Source of the DNA: Macrothele yani
Lineage: Eukaryota; Arthropoda; Arachnida; Araneae; Macrothelidae
Assembly: GCA_039090855.1 (NCBI GenBank)
Contig: CM077007.1
Span: 18,835,515-18,899,514, forward strand
Direction of reading: 5' to 3'
Length of the DNA: 64,000 nucleotides
A model generated the notes under the pieces. That model was not told where the DNA came from, did not search any database, and saw only the letters and a list, made by a program, of their open reading frames with translations. Positions within the stretch are counted from its first letter, which is position 1. Each line of letters starts with the position of its first letter. Below are positions 47,158-58,550 of the stretch, piece after piece. The translations under genes were made by a program, and so were the position numbers.

Positions 47158-47763
47158 ATGTCACCGAAGAAGCGTCCTGCACCTCTTAGCTTGAAAAATA
47201 ATACTTTGCAGAAATATTTTCGTAAAGACGTGAGTGAAATCCCTAAAACAGCAGTTGTGGACCAAAATGATTCCTTGCTGCTTGACAAACAGACAAAAGG
47301 AATAAGGGGAAATGATGAAGTGAATAAAGTAATAGCAGAAAAAGATAAAGAAGAAATAATTGTTGAGAAAGAATACGCTAAAGAAATAATTGAAATCGTT
47401 GATGAAAATAAATCAAAATTTTTTTTTGAAATTGTGGATAAAGAAAATCCCAAAGAAATAATTGAGAGAAATAAAGTGGAAGAAGTAATTTGCACTAAAG
47501 CTTATGCTTTCCAAGAGACTTGGAAAACTGGACTTGATTGGCTTTCCTACAATGAACACTTAAAAGCAATGTTTTGCACTGTTTGCCAGTCATATGACAA
47601 AACATCACATTCAAATACCTTTCGTGATAAAGGCTGTGGTTCTTTAAGGAAACATATGGTTGAAGTACATGAGAAAACACCAGCATATCTTAAAGCAATG
47701 GAAGCAAGAACTGCACTTGCCAAAGCAAAGGATTTTCAGACCCCTATGCAGAATCCATATTGA
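47158..47763 (+). pseudogene. hAT transposase, N-terminal zinc-finger part
   Basis: 201 codons from an ATG (MSPKKRPAPLSLKNNTLQKY). The N-terminal tail is charged and low in complexity (E/K rich, residues 45-115). A TTF-type/BED-like finger follows: ETWKTGLDWLSYNEHLKAMF, CTVCQSYDK, then CGSLRKHMVEVHEKTPAY with the C..C..H..H set. This part binds element ends in the family of hAT-derived proteins such as KIAA1586 and ZNF862-like. A stop at 47763 cuts it off from the catalytic part. The RNase H-like first Asp region is not seen before 48060. Confidence 0.78.
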
Positions 47764-48059
47764 GGTTAGAAGAAAATAAAATAAAGCAGTTACACACACT
47801 CTTTTGAAATTGCTTTTCACATAGCCAAATAAAATATGTCATTTACAGTATTTAGAAATTAAATTAAATTTTTAAGATGTGTTGGATGTGAAGTAAGTGA
47901 AACCTATAACAATGATAAGCAAGCCAAAACATTCATTTCCTACATCAGTAAGAATATATATCAAATTTAGTTGCATCTTTGAAAGAAAGCATTTTTTTTT
48001 TTTTTTTTTTTTTTTGGCTGATGGCACAGACTGCAGTGAATGCAATGAAGAAATAATTT

Positions 48060-49560
48060 AAATTAGATTTCTTGAAAAGGGAAGAACTGTCATCAAATTT
48101 GTAACTATAGAGCAAGTGCAACATGTTGATGCAAAAAGCATCAAGAATTCGTTGGAAAATACTATGACAGATTGTTTGAACCTAAGTTTAGAAGACACTA
48201 AAACAAAACTAATTGCTTGCACATTAGATGGTGTGGCAAGTAATTTCAGAGCCAAAAGTGTTGTCTACAAGCTACTTTGTGATAGTTGCAGTCATCTGCA
48301 GTGAAAGATGTAATGCAAAGTTCAAAATATTTCACACAAATGGAGTCTGCTTTGAATGACTTATTTGTAATATATAACTTCTAAGAACTGGTCAGAGTTA
48401 CAAACAGTTGGTGAGTCATTAGAAACAAACATTTTAAAACCTGTCCAAGTAGGAGGTGTTTGTTGGTTACCTCACCATGATCATGCCATTGATGTCTTTA
48501 TTATCCATTTGGAATCCCTTGCATCAACTGGCTCAGCAAAAAACAAAAGAATGTGCCGCAAGCATTTTGAAAAAAATGAAATCTGTACAGTTTGCACTAT
48601 TCTTGAACTTTTCAAAATTAGTAAAATTACTTTCTAGTTTAAGCAAAGTACTTCAAGCAAATGATACTAGTCTAGAATATGCTCGCACACAAATTTAAGC
48701 TATTCTTAACAATTTTAATGATTTAACAGATATTAATAATCTTTCAAAATTTTCAGATTGGGATACAGAGAATGGTGTTCATATAGTATCAGAGAAGATT
48801 ATGTTTCAGTAGGAAAATCTGTCAGAAGGTGCAAGTCAGCACTTAAAATCAGCTCGTTCTGCTTTATCAAAAAAATTGCAAGAAAAGTGTGTATCATCCG
48901 TAGCTGAAGAATTAGACTTAGCAAAGGAGCAAATCATGAAAGAAGCACAGCATATAATCAAACTGTGCAGTTTTCCGATTGAAGAAAGATTTAAATCTTT
49001 TGTTAAAGATTCACTTTTGTGTGCATTTGTAGTCTTCGAGCCATGTTATTGGCCTAGCAGTGAACAAATTGAGATCTATGGTAACAACGAAATTGAGAAT
49101 TTATGGTCACATTTTCAAATTCCACTGGAAAAAAATGGCTTTAATAAAGTTGAAGTGATGATCCAGTGGAAAATGTTAAAGAAAAAGAAACATGTGAAGG
49201 ACCTGTGGGAAAACCAAAAAAAAAAAAAAAAAAAATGTCCATAGAAACCAAATTCCAGAACTGTGGCAGAAAGTTATATCAGATGATGATGGAAAATATA
49301 AAGATATTCTCAGTCTGATACAAATTGAACTTGTGATTCCCATCGATACAGCTGAGTGTGAGTGGCGGTTCTCTTTAATGGGACGTGTGAAAACTGACTG
49401 GAAATACTCCCTTCATCCAAACACACTGAGTGATTTAATGCGTATAAGTGAAGAGACATTAGAACTTTTTGTCTGGAAAATGCTGTGCTGCAATGGTGGA
49501 AAAATGCAAAAAGAAGAGTGGACACTAAACCTTATGGGAAAAGAACTGAAAAGACTATAG
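48060..49560 (+). pseudogene. hAT transposase, catalytic and dimerisation parts, broken
   Basis: Pieces in shifting frames: KLIACTLDGVASNFRAKSV (TxDGAxxN-type catalytic motif, about 48205-48265), a helical insertion region with CAASILKKMKSVQFALFLNF, AEELDLAKEQIMKEAQHII, and at the end IPIDTAECEWRFSLMGRVKT with LHPNTLSDLMRISEE. The last two are the hAT C-terminal dimerisation domain (usual form ECERGFSxMNxIK). A poly-A tract at 49219-49235 and several stops break it. No complete protein. Confidence 0.8.
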
Positions 49561-49825
49561 CTGATGGATTCTGATTGCCAACCAATGTCTGTTGATGAAT
49601 AAAACATTCTTCATATAAGTATAATTTCTCCAAACAAAAAATTAATATTAAATATGTATTTCTATTAATTACAAACATATCCAATAAATTTAGTTTTCAT
49701 TAGTCAATTAATATAATTTTTTTTAAGTGTACACCAGAAAAAACAATTGTGCACCCAAATTTAGAAACTTAGGTGCACAAGGGTACATCTACATAAAAAA
49801 ATCTAATTCGAACCTTGCACTAGGC

Positions 49826-50061
49826 ACCTATACGATGTTTTTTTTTTGTTTGTTTCTGTATTGAATGTATTCTGCAAGTTTATTCAAAGAAAATTTTATT
49901 TCATATAATATTCTTAAAAAACATTAACTTTAACTGAGATTAGAAAATATATATATATATATATTTATATATATATTGCACAGTGTGAAATCTAGGAGCA
50001 CCAAAAACTTGTAGCACCTAACAAAATGGCAAATTAAAAACTAAACCAGAAAATTTATCAC
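49826..50061. other. unassigned intron sequence with (TA)n
   Basis: Contains (TA)n near 49947-49976. Nothing else recognised. Confidence 0.5.
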
Positions 50062-50282
50062 CACCCCAGTATCTGAGCAGTCTGAGGTACTGGGTTCTGA
50101 CCATTCATCTGAGATGGGTAAGGGTTTGAGTCCCAGTTGAGGAATAGGTGGCATATTTGTTTTGATGGCACTGGCTCTTTCCTTTCCGTAAAACCAGTTT
50201 CCCTAAATCGGGGACAGGACCACCATGAGCAACTCACTAACCTTTAGAGTTGTGCATGGTGGTCATTAAAACAACAAACAAA
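50062..50282 (+). mobile_element. tRNA-derived SINE, diverged copy
   Basis: Same layout as the 45453 SINE: a decayed A box, a B-box-like GGGTTTGAGTCCC at about 50122-50134, then GGCACTGGCTCTTTCCTTTCC, AACCAGTTTCCCTAAATCGG and GTGGTCATTAAAAC at the end. Confidence 0.78.
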
Positions 50283-50709
50283 GTGGTGAACAATCAATCT
50301 CAAAGAAACTTTCTACATGTGAAAAAGTGTATGTTTTCATACTATAAAATTACTTGTGTATTTCCAATTTTAGTAAGTCACAGTAACATCAATTCAACCT
50401 TTTCAGCACCCATATGGACTGGTGCCCAGGGGCAGCTGCCTCTATGTGCCCACCTGTTGCTACACTTCTGTATCAGTGGAAAGGTTCCCAAATGGAATAT
50501 GCACCATTGTATGTCAGAATTTGCAGTATTTATGTACCCAGTTGTGTGCATATTTTTGGCATTCTTTGAACCAGATTTGTAGGTCAGAGGAATGTTGGGG
50601 ACTTGGGTTCTTGTTTTTGGAAGTGCCCTCACATGCTTTGATAACATGTTTTAGCGACAGGGAAAGGAATATTGCATGTTAAGAATTGGCTTCCTAGTTT
50701 CTTAATTCA
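50283..50709. other. unassigned intron sequence
   Basis: No element recognised between the SINE and the foldback. Confidence 0.5.
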
Positions 50710-51112
50710 ATTACTAATAAGAAATTACTATTATGAGAATTTTACTAGGAATTTTTTTATTTAAATTGCAAATTTTCAGAGAACACTCTTCTCCTTCTTC
50801 AGGCTGTCTTTTTGTTGTCACTTATTCCTGTCACTATCGCGGTTAGGGTTAACCTTGAAGGTTACGGTTATTTTTCATCGAATCCTGCCAGATGTTAGGC
50901 AGGGAAATGCAAAGGATTTTCCCTGCCTAACATCTGGCACGATTTGATGAAAAATAACCGTAACCTTCAAGGTTAACCCTAACTGCGATAGTGACAGGAA
51001 TAAGTGACAACAAAAGACAGCCTGAAGAAGGAGAAGAGTGTTCTCCGAAAATTTGCAATATAAATAAAAAATTTCTAGTAAAATTCCCATAATAGTTCTT
51101 TCTGATTAGTAA
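50710..51112. mobile_element. 403-bp foldback (snap-back) element
   Basis: The whole segment is one long inverted repeat centred near 50911. Outer parts (TTACTAATAAGAAATTACTA versus CTTTCTGATTAGTAA) are diverged. Inner parts, including GGTTAACCTTGAAGGTTACG and its complement, are almost exact. The loop is about 9 nt. Non-coding, MITE-like in structure; family unknown. Confidence 0.88.
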
Positions 51113-51318
51113 AGGGATATTGCATTTTTTATTTTCTATTCTTTGTGAGTGTAAAATTCTGTATATCAGATGTTATCAGAGCAGTTGCACAGAATAAGAA
51201 CAAAACATGCCTGCATTTACCTTGAAATATCCGTATCTAAGTTTCATACAACATGTAACATACTGAATGTTGAAAATTAGCAGCTGTGGATTAGGCTTTG
51301 TTGCATCTATTGTTTATA

Positions 51319-52605
51319 AGGGTTGTTCAATAAGTAGTGAGACTTTTCTGCCTGAAAGAGTTCTAACATGACATACCTAAAAATAATCATCACAATCATT
51401 TAGACGGCAGTCCCATCATTGCACAAATCCTTGTATTTCTGCGGCATGAAAGGAAGCAGGCTGCTGCTGCAACCAGTTATTTACACCTTCATGCACCTGA
51501 TCATCTGAAGTGAAATATTTGCCTTTGAGAAATTTATTCATAGGTCCAAAGATGTGAAAATTGCAAGGCTATAGGTCAGAACTATATGCCAGATGTTGAA
51601 GGACTTACACTCAAAAGTGCTGCAATGTCTTTAGCGTGGTAACTGCTGTATGTAGCCGGGCATTATCATGCACGAAGCACAATACCCCGAGTTAGGTTGC
51701 CAAGTCTCTTATTTCTGATGGCTTGTTGAAGCTTCATTTAAAGTTTGACAATATTGTTTGGCATTGATGGTTGATCCTTTTGGTAGCCACTCAAGAAGCA
51801 GTGGTCCTTGATGGTCAAAGAACAGGGTTAACCATCACTTTGCCTGAGGAAATGGTGAACTGTGATTTCCTCGGCGGTGGCAATGATGCATGTTTCCACT
51901 GCATGCTGTGGCATTTCGACTCTGGCTCAAAATTATTACACCAGCTTTCTTCCCCGGCAATAAAGCACAGCAGAAAATCTTCATCTTCTGCATGATAGTG
52001 GGACAGATGCTGTAATGTTAGTCCCATTCATTGACTCACCTGTTCATCGAACAAATGTTTTGGTACCCATGTGGCACAGATCTTAGGATATTCAAGTTGT
52101 AAATGCATGATCATATTGACAGTTCTGATGCCTACGCCTGCACTGTTCGCCAGTTCTCGGATCGTGATTCTTAGGTTGGCCTTATGGCAGCATCCACACG
52201 TGCAATTGTCATCACTGAAAATAGCATGACGCAGTGCTCCTGATGTTGGCTAGTCTTCAGTGCTAATGTTCGTCCACCACTAAAGAGCTGGCATGCTGCA
52301 TTACAGTACTACACGGAAGACAACCAGGTCCATACACTACCTTCATTCGTCTGTGAATTTTGCTTGGTGGCATTTTCTCCACTTTCAAATATTGAATTAC
52401 AGCACATTGAGCAACGTTGGATGTATCCATCTCCAACGAGAGAACAATAAAATTAGTCCAGCATCTTACACAGCTTCATAACAAACAAGCTGCAATGCAG
52501 TTTCATAGCCTTTAAATCACCTTTACACTAGCGCTACCCATTGACAAAATTAGGAAGCGCAAACACATTCCAGCCAAAGAGTCTCACTACTTATTGAACA
52601 ACCCT
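51319..52605 (-). mobile_element. mariner transposon, full length, heavily decayed
   Basis: Ends AGGGTTGTTCAATAAGTAGT and its exact complement bound about 1.29 kb, TA precedes the left end. Minus-strand transposase traces include a stretch reading FFDHQGPLLLEWLPKGSTIN, corresponding to the mariner region FFDSxGxxxxEFxPxGxTVN (about 51845-51750). Many stops occur across the rest and no catalytic triad can be assembled. Length and ends are standard for mariner. Confidence 0.85.
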
Positions 52606-52725
52606 TTTACATAATGATTTTTGCTTTTTAAGGAAAAAGGTATTCAGTATATATATATGAAATTGATTGTCATATAATTTTATAGTATTTTATCAATTAC
52701 TTTTGATTTATCCCTCTCTTTACAG

Positions 52726-52814
52726 TGCACAGGGTATAGTTTTCTGCCTAGACGATCTGACAGGAGCCTTGCAAATCACACACCGATTAATTTTATCATC
52801 AAAAGATTTCCCTG
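52726..52814 (+). CDS. RIC1: RIC1 internal exon (last visible)
   Basis: 89 nt between acceptor CTCTTTACAG and donor GTAATT. The first T closes a Ser codon from the 43454 exon. The exon then reads AQGIVFCLDDLTGALQITH and RLILSSKDFP, ending one base into the next codon. The recalled human sequence is [26 protein letters not shown]. The following exon (expected to encode a W-S/T-P-D motif of the next WD repeat) is not found in the remaining 11.2 kb, so it should lie right of the window. Confidence 0.94.
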
Positions 52815-53200
52815 GTAATTTCTCAGTTAGTAGTAGCATTATCATGTTTTTTATTTTGTGAAGAGTTGTGGTAGTTGCATTTTGCATGTGTTTTATTTGT
52901 AAAGTGTCAGCCCATAAAAATCATAGGTACTTAATGACATTTCTTGAAAAGTTTTGAGTTGTAACTTACCTAATTTTAATTTTTATAATCCTTAATTTTT
53001 TTATTTTGTCAAATAAGTCCATGTACTTGTGTACCTAGAAATGTTGTTTAATGCACAAATGTAATTCAAACATTCTCATACTAAACTACTTATCTTCAGG
53101 CTTGCCCACTAAATTTTAAATTTTCATGTTCCCATTTTTGACTCCACTGTTGAAACTTTAGAATACAACAGATTTTTTGTTACATTTGTTTTGATCAGAG
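52815..53200. other. unassigned intron sequence
   Basis: AT-rich, nothing recognised. Confidence 0.5.
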
Positions 53201-53968
53201 TACCACATGTACTCATATATAATTTGACTCTCTTCTGTAGTTTAACAGGTGAAAATCAGTAAAAATTCAGGACCTATGTGAAAGCCAACCATCAAATCTG
53301 AAGAGTTTGGGAAATAATGGCATTTATTGAAATATTAATACAGAAATGCTTATTCATATTTTAATGAATTTTCCTAATGAAGTTTGTGTGGTTTCCCATT
53401 CCTCACAGTCTGTTCTTGCTGTCTCGATGGTGCAAACATGTGTCCTTTGTTTTTAAGAGAAATTAAAATTGAAAATGGGCACTTTGTGCTAGAGCTGGTG
53501 CCATCTTTTGTGATTCATAAAATTGTTTTCACAGCAGAGTGAATGGAGGCAATACCAATTTTTAATCTTTAATGTCACTTAATATACATGTTTTTCTGTA
53601 CCTTACAGTTGTTTCTTGATATAAAACCAACACAGCAAGCTAAAAATTGAAAATTTATTATGTCTGCTGTAAAAACAACTTCATGGTAAGGGAAATAGTG
53701 GTCAGCACCTAGGATGATTTCACTTGAAAAAAAAAAAAAAGAAAAAAGACTGAAATGCTTGTTTTATTGATTTATTTAGCAAGGAGAGTGTGTAAGGAGT
53801 GGAGAACCAGCACTTTATTAGGGAAATGCATTAAAGAAGATATGAAGCTATGTTTGCACTATTAGCCTTTAAATTTTTTTAACTGACTTGTGCATAATCC
53901 AACCCCTTCCCCTCCTGTTTAAGAAACGTTTTATCTTAATTTTTTTTGCTTATGTGTGAATATGTATG
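53201..53968. mobile_element. TIR element sharing ends with family C (tentative)
   Basis: The left end TACCACATGTACTCATATAT resembles the left end of the 28492 element (ACCACATATACTCACCTATA). The right end TGTGTGAATATGTATGCA is a weak inverted match. The interior does not obviously match family C. No coding part. Confidence 0.42.
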
Positions 53969-53970
53969 CA

Positions 53971-54840
53971 CTGTATTTGTTGGCGTATAACACACACTTT
54001 TTTTCCTAAAATTTAGGGGGCTAAAATTCTACCTATGTGTTATATGCAATATACTACTTTAAAAAAAATAATAATAAACTTAGGTAAAATGAATACTGCT
54101 GCAGAGTGCAACACATTCTGACATTGCCAATGCTAACAGTTTGACATCACTTTACTCTAACTGCAGACACTTCTCTAATGCATATCTCTTCTGTTTTCTG
54201 GTGGATTTTGTCAAAAGTGATATTCAGTTCGTCGGAAAGAAGATACATGCACACACACACACACAATTTGAGATACACTCCTGATTTACCTCTTTTAAGT
54301 GCCTGAATGTAAACCCCCTCACTTCAGCAGCTAATGCGAGCTGCCACGTTAAGCCTAAGCGTCTGCTCTTGTTAAGTTGCTTTCACGGCACAACCCACTT
54401 AAGCAGCAGCTGCTTGGCCGGTGACATCCGAACTCCATGGCTGACAGTTGGTGATAAAAATCAATAGTGTATGCGTGGTCTTGTTGTGCTGGTTCAAGGG
54501 TATCATTTCTCACAATGATGACCCTGCATTATTGTAAAACATTTAGGATCCCAGACTTCTGGCTATTTTTAATTTTAGTATGTCTCATCACTTTCCAATC
54601 CTAGCAGTGATTCTGATTAAAATTTTTGTTACAGGTCTAATGTCCAAGTTTTTTTGTTCAAACAGATGCTTTTTCTTTCGTATTATTTGCCTTATATGTG
54701 GTCTAAATATTAATAAACATGTGTGTTGAGTTATCTAAAAAAAGTTCAGAACTCCCAAGTCATTTATTTTAAATTTAAGTTTTTTTTACTCAAACTTCCT
54801 TCTTAAAATTAGGGTTCATGCTATTCGCCGATAAATACGG
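53971..54840. mobile_element. non-autonomous TIR element, 870 bp
   Basis: Left end CTGTATTTGTTGGCGTATAA pairs with right end TTCGCCGATAAATACGG, and inner bases up to about 30 bp also correspond in part. It abuts the preceding TIR element directly. No ORF; contains (CA)n near 54250. Confidence 0.62.
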
Positions 54841-56000
54841 TATATCCAGTATCTCAATCCCCATAAAGGGTGCCTATGTCTTCCCAACTAAAGTGTTTCA
54901 TGAAGTTATAAACTTCCACCCATTTTAAGTATCATAATTTAAAATCAACTGTAAAGTATCCTCATGTATGTTACCTTTATTTCACCTTGTAGTTGTGGCA
55001 TGGCAATTCAACTATGAAAACAAGCTAGACACTGATGAACATCAGAGCTACTTTATTCTGTTGTGGTCAAAAAGTTGCATGTTTGGCAAACAACTTATTT
55101 TGGTATTCACTTTTTTAAGAAATGCGTGTGCACACACACGCATGCACACAGAGCTACCATTGCATTATTATCAAGTTGGGCTCAGATTTTTAAAAAGTAG
55201 GTACTTGTGAGATATTCTGGGTCCTTTTAAAAAATTAAAATAATCACAAGATAATGCATATTTACAGTTACATAAGCAAATGAAAAATAAGTGTAATGTA
55301 CATTGTTTGACACTTTAAATTATGCTCTTTGAAAGCAATCTTTTAAAAAAAAGAAAAAAAAGTGCTGAGAGAATTAAATTTTACATTTTCAGCAAAATGT
55401 TATCATAATGGAACTACACCAAAGACAATGCATTTTAAGTCAGCCCAGAAGACCAGAGTGGTTTTTATTTTTCAAAACACAGGAATTGTGATATGACTAC
55501 TTTTGAACAGTTTTTTACTTTTGACGAACAATCATTGAAGTAGATGTACAATTTTTAGTACAGTATAATCTTCCACAGTACTTTCATCAAATGTAAGTTT
55601 GTTTGTTTTTCAAATTTTAAATTTCAGCTGTTTCAGTATTGATTAAGGGAGCTGAAAGGTTTAATAAATTAATCAGGACATTTGTATTGTTACATAACCT
55701 TATATACATAAAAAAAATGTGGGTTGCCATCTAATTCTTTTAAAAACTTTGCCCCTGGCTCTGTAAAAGTCAGACATGATCATGGTAAATATATTCATGT
55801 GCCCTTTTCTCCAAATTCTCACCCCACCGCAGGTAAAGTGCAATTTAAGATGTTCTTCAGCCTTTCTAGATGCTTTTGAGACTAATGGGGAAGTTTTGTT
55901 TTGTTCCTTCGGAGAGTTTAGACCCCTTTTATGCATGCATTTAGTGTTGTGCGACACATGATGCCAAAATGTCTGTTCTATGAATCACTGGGAATAAAAG
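54841..56000. other. unassigned intron sequence
   Basis: 1.16 kb with a short CA-rich run at about 55128-55150. No gene or element recognised. Confidence 0.5.
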
Positions 56001-56230
56001 AGTCATTTTATGCTCTGTCGTCCTTTTGAGTTGCCGTCGCATTCTGAATGACATGCCTTCGTGAATCCTACAGATTGCCAGTGGCAAAAAGTCATGCCAT
56101 TTGTTGGGAACAAGAGAGTCATTTTATGCTGTGTCGTCCGTTTGAGTTGCCTTCGCATTCTGAAAGACATGCTATCGTGAGTTCTACAGATTGCCAGCAG
56201 CAAAAAGTCATGCCATTTGTCTGTCATCTG
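56001..56230. repeat. tandem duplication, 116-bp period
   Basis: AGTCATTTTATGCTCTGTCG at 56001 recurs as AGTCATTTTATGCTGTGTCG at 56117, and the two units stay similar to AAAAAGTCATGCCATTTGT. Roughly 90% identical by eye. Confidence 0.85.
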
Positions 56231-56556
56231 CTGTTTGGGCATCATTAAAATGATTAAAAAACTTGTCACTATCGTCCCGTAATCCTTCCCGCCCATCATT
56301 CCATTCTTCTCGCCTTTCCCCTTGTTGCTTTTTCCTCTTTCAAACCGCTTTGAGGGACTGTGCATTGCTGGCTGTTTTCGTTCTTTCCTTAATCCTCACG
56401 AATTTGACTTTTGCCAAATGGCATGTTAAGAAAATCTGAAATAAAATGTAGTTCCCAAAGGATGCATAGAATTTGTAATTATGGGTCCTTTTTTGTTTTG
56501 GGGTGATTTACACGCTTATAGCACATCAGTGGCAGCGCCACGCACACGTACATGCA
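56231..56556. other. unassigned intron sequence
   Basis: Nothing recognised. Confidence 0.5.
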
Positions 56557-56614
56557 CAGAGAGAGAGAGGGGGGAGAGGAGGAGGAGAAAAGAGAGGAGG
56601 AGGAGGAGGAGGAG

Positions 56615-56677
<63 letters not shown>

Positions 56678-56694
56678 AGGAGGAGAGAGAGAGT
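56557..56694. repeat. (GA)n/(GGA)n purine tract
   Basis: About 138 bp of almost pure purine on the + strand, mixing GA and GGA units. It could form triplex DNA and causes long meaningless Arg-Glu frames. Confidence 0.95.
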
Positions 56695-57702
56695 TCATAA
56701 TCTGTAGGAGACAGATTATCACAATTAATGGACCCAAGAAACTTGCACTCATTATTTCCCGGTTCAACATGTTATTCTTCTAGGTTTAATTCCAGTCACC
56801 TGTTATTGATAATTTGTTTAATGATAAATAACCCATTAAAAACAATAAGTACCATATATACTCAGGTATAAGCCTATCCTCCTCCCCCACTTCAACAGCT
56901 ACAAATTGCTAAAAAATCTTGACCACCATATAAATTGACCTTAAATTTTAAAATTTTGGATAACATTTATTCAAAGAAATTATGCAAATTTCTGAGATTA
57001 TTTTTTGTAGAAACCTTCAAAATACAATTCAATATTGGAGTTTCCAAATAACTCCTGTAACATTCATGAAATTTCTTATGCAGCATTTTTTGAAAAGCTT
57101 TATAACTATTTCTAGCAAAACTGCATCCCACAGTTCTTTCACCCAAGAAGTAAGAAGGCCAATATCGGCCTTTTTCAAGTTGCCTCCTTTTGTAAAACAC
57201 TTTGTCTTTGATCTCCCATAGTGCTGACCACGCTGACACAACTTATGGGAGCAAGGTCTGGAGATCCCCATGCTTGTTGTGAAAGCACAGGAGAGGCAAG
57301 ATGCCTGATTGATTGTGCCCCTCCCCAACAGCCAGTCATTTATCTGTTGTTTGACTCACTTCACACCGGCAAGTTCCATGGTCCCACAGGTAAAATAAAT
57401 AGTGAGGGGATTCCTTCATGTTTGGAAGCAAGAAATTCCACGATCTCAATTTGAAACTAGGTTAGGCTTTGCACTTATCACATTAGTAACACCTGTTTCC
57501 ATAGGAATCCTGCTGTGGGTGAAAAAATATTTCATATTTTTTTTTTTTCTGTTTTTGAAAGCACTTCCGAAATGTTAAGTGGATCCTCCTGCTGCAGTTG
57601 CTGGCGATTTGTTTACACTTCAGATCATGGCTCTTATCTGCTATGCAATATAAGTAGTGAAATACAAAGTGAATTACTAAACTGGGTCTAATTTTTTAAA
57701 TA

Positions 57703-58546
57703 CGGTAAAATCTCAAAAATCCGGCATCAACAGGACTGGATGAGTGCCGGATTTATGAAAATTCCGGTTTTCTGAAGCTACCCAAAAATTGTGTAACGGT
57801 CATTACGTACTTACACGTAATAGGTCACTTTAACGAAAATTGTGCGTCTACGCCTTATAAATCTGCAGAGGTTGCGCTGCCATAGCATTCTTTGTAATTT
57901 GCGAAAAAAAAATCGTTTTGGTGATGGAAAAAAGTTTTGGCGAAAATATTGGCGATTAACTTTTTGTACTGTTTATTATAAAATTCTTAAAATTCTGTTG
58001 TAAAAAATTGAATTTAGCGATGGTTAGGCAAAAACCTTAAAAAGTCAGACCAACCGCTAGCGCTAGGCGATTTATCAGTACATTGCGAAAACCCGATGTT
58101 AATTTTACATCGATGTTACGCTTTTTCGACTGACAAAACTATGATACATCGCAAAGGCGTTTACCACGATGCATCATGAAGGCCAATGTAGATTCCATTA
58201 CACGATCGAATTCACATACTGCCACCACCAAGCACAGATCATCATCACATGTTCGACACACATTTCAAACTTACACGCTGATTCGTTGCCTCATTGGTCT
58301 GCATCACTTCAGGGCGGCCCAATGAAAGACGAATTTGGGAAACCTCCCAATGTTACACGTAGGCGGCTATCAGCAATTCGCACGCTGAGATCGGATGATC
58401 TCGTAACGTGTTGTTGAGATGGTTCATTGGGAGATTTCCATGATTATTGGTGAAACATCTGATGTTCTCATGAAAATGACACCGGAAAAGTGCTGGATTT
58501 CTGAAGTTGCCGGTTTTCTGGATGCCAGATTTTCGAGGTTTTACTG
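57703..58546. mobile_element. Tigger-like MITE, 844 bp
   Basis: Ends CGGTAAAATCTCAAAAATCC and its imperfect complement (…GATTTTCGAGGTTTTACTG), flanked by TA at 57701-57702 and 58547-58548. The AAxCTCxAAAATCCGGCAxC terminus is Tigger-like. The interior lacks a transposase. Confidence 0.78.
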
Positions 58547-58550
58547 TATA

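Larger units (their letters stand above)
46392..49817 (+). mobile_element. hAT transposon, full length with 8-bp target duplication, inactive
   Basis: Starts CAGGGCTCGAAATACCTGGG and ends …ATTCGAACCTTG, imperfect inverted ends. Both sides carry CACTAGGC (46384-46391 and 49818-49825), an 8-bp duplication as expected for hAT. Subterminal motifs GTGCACCCAAxTTT occur near both ends. The 3426-bp body holds a broken transposase (47158-49560). It lies in the 9.2-kb RIC1 intron. Confidence 0.93.

Noticed and set aside
56481..56783. Arg/Glu-rich proteins in the purine tract
   Set aside because: Produced by the (GA)n/(GGA)n microsatellite; no support for coding.
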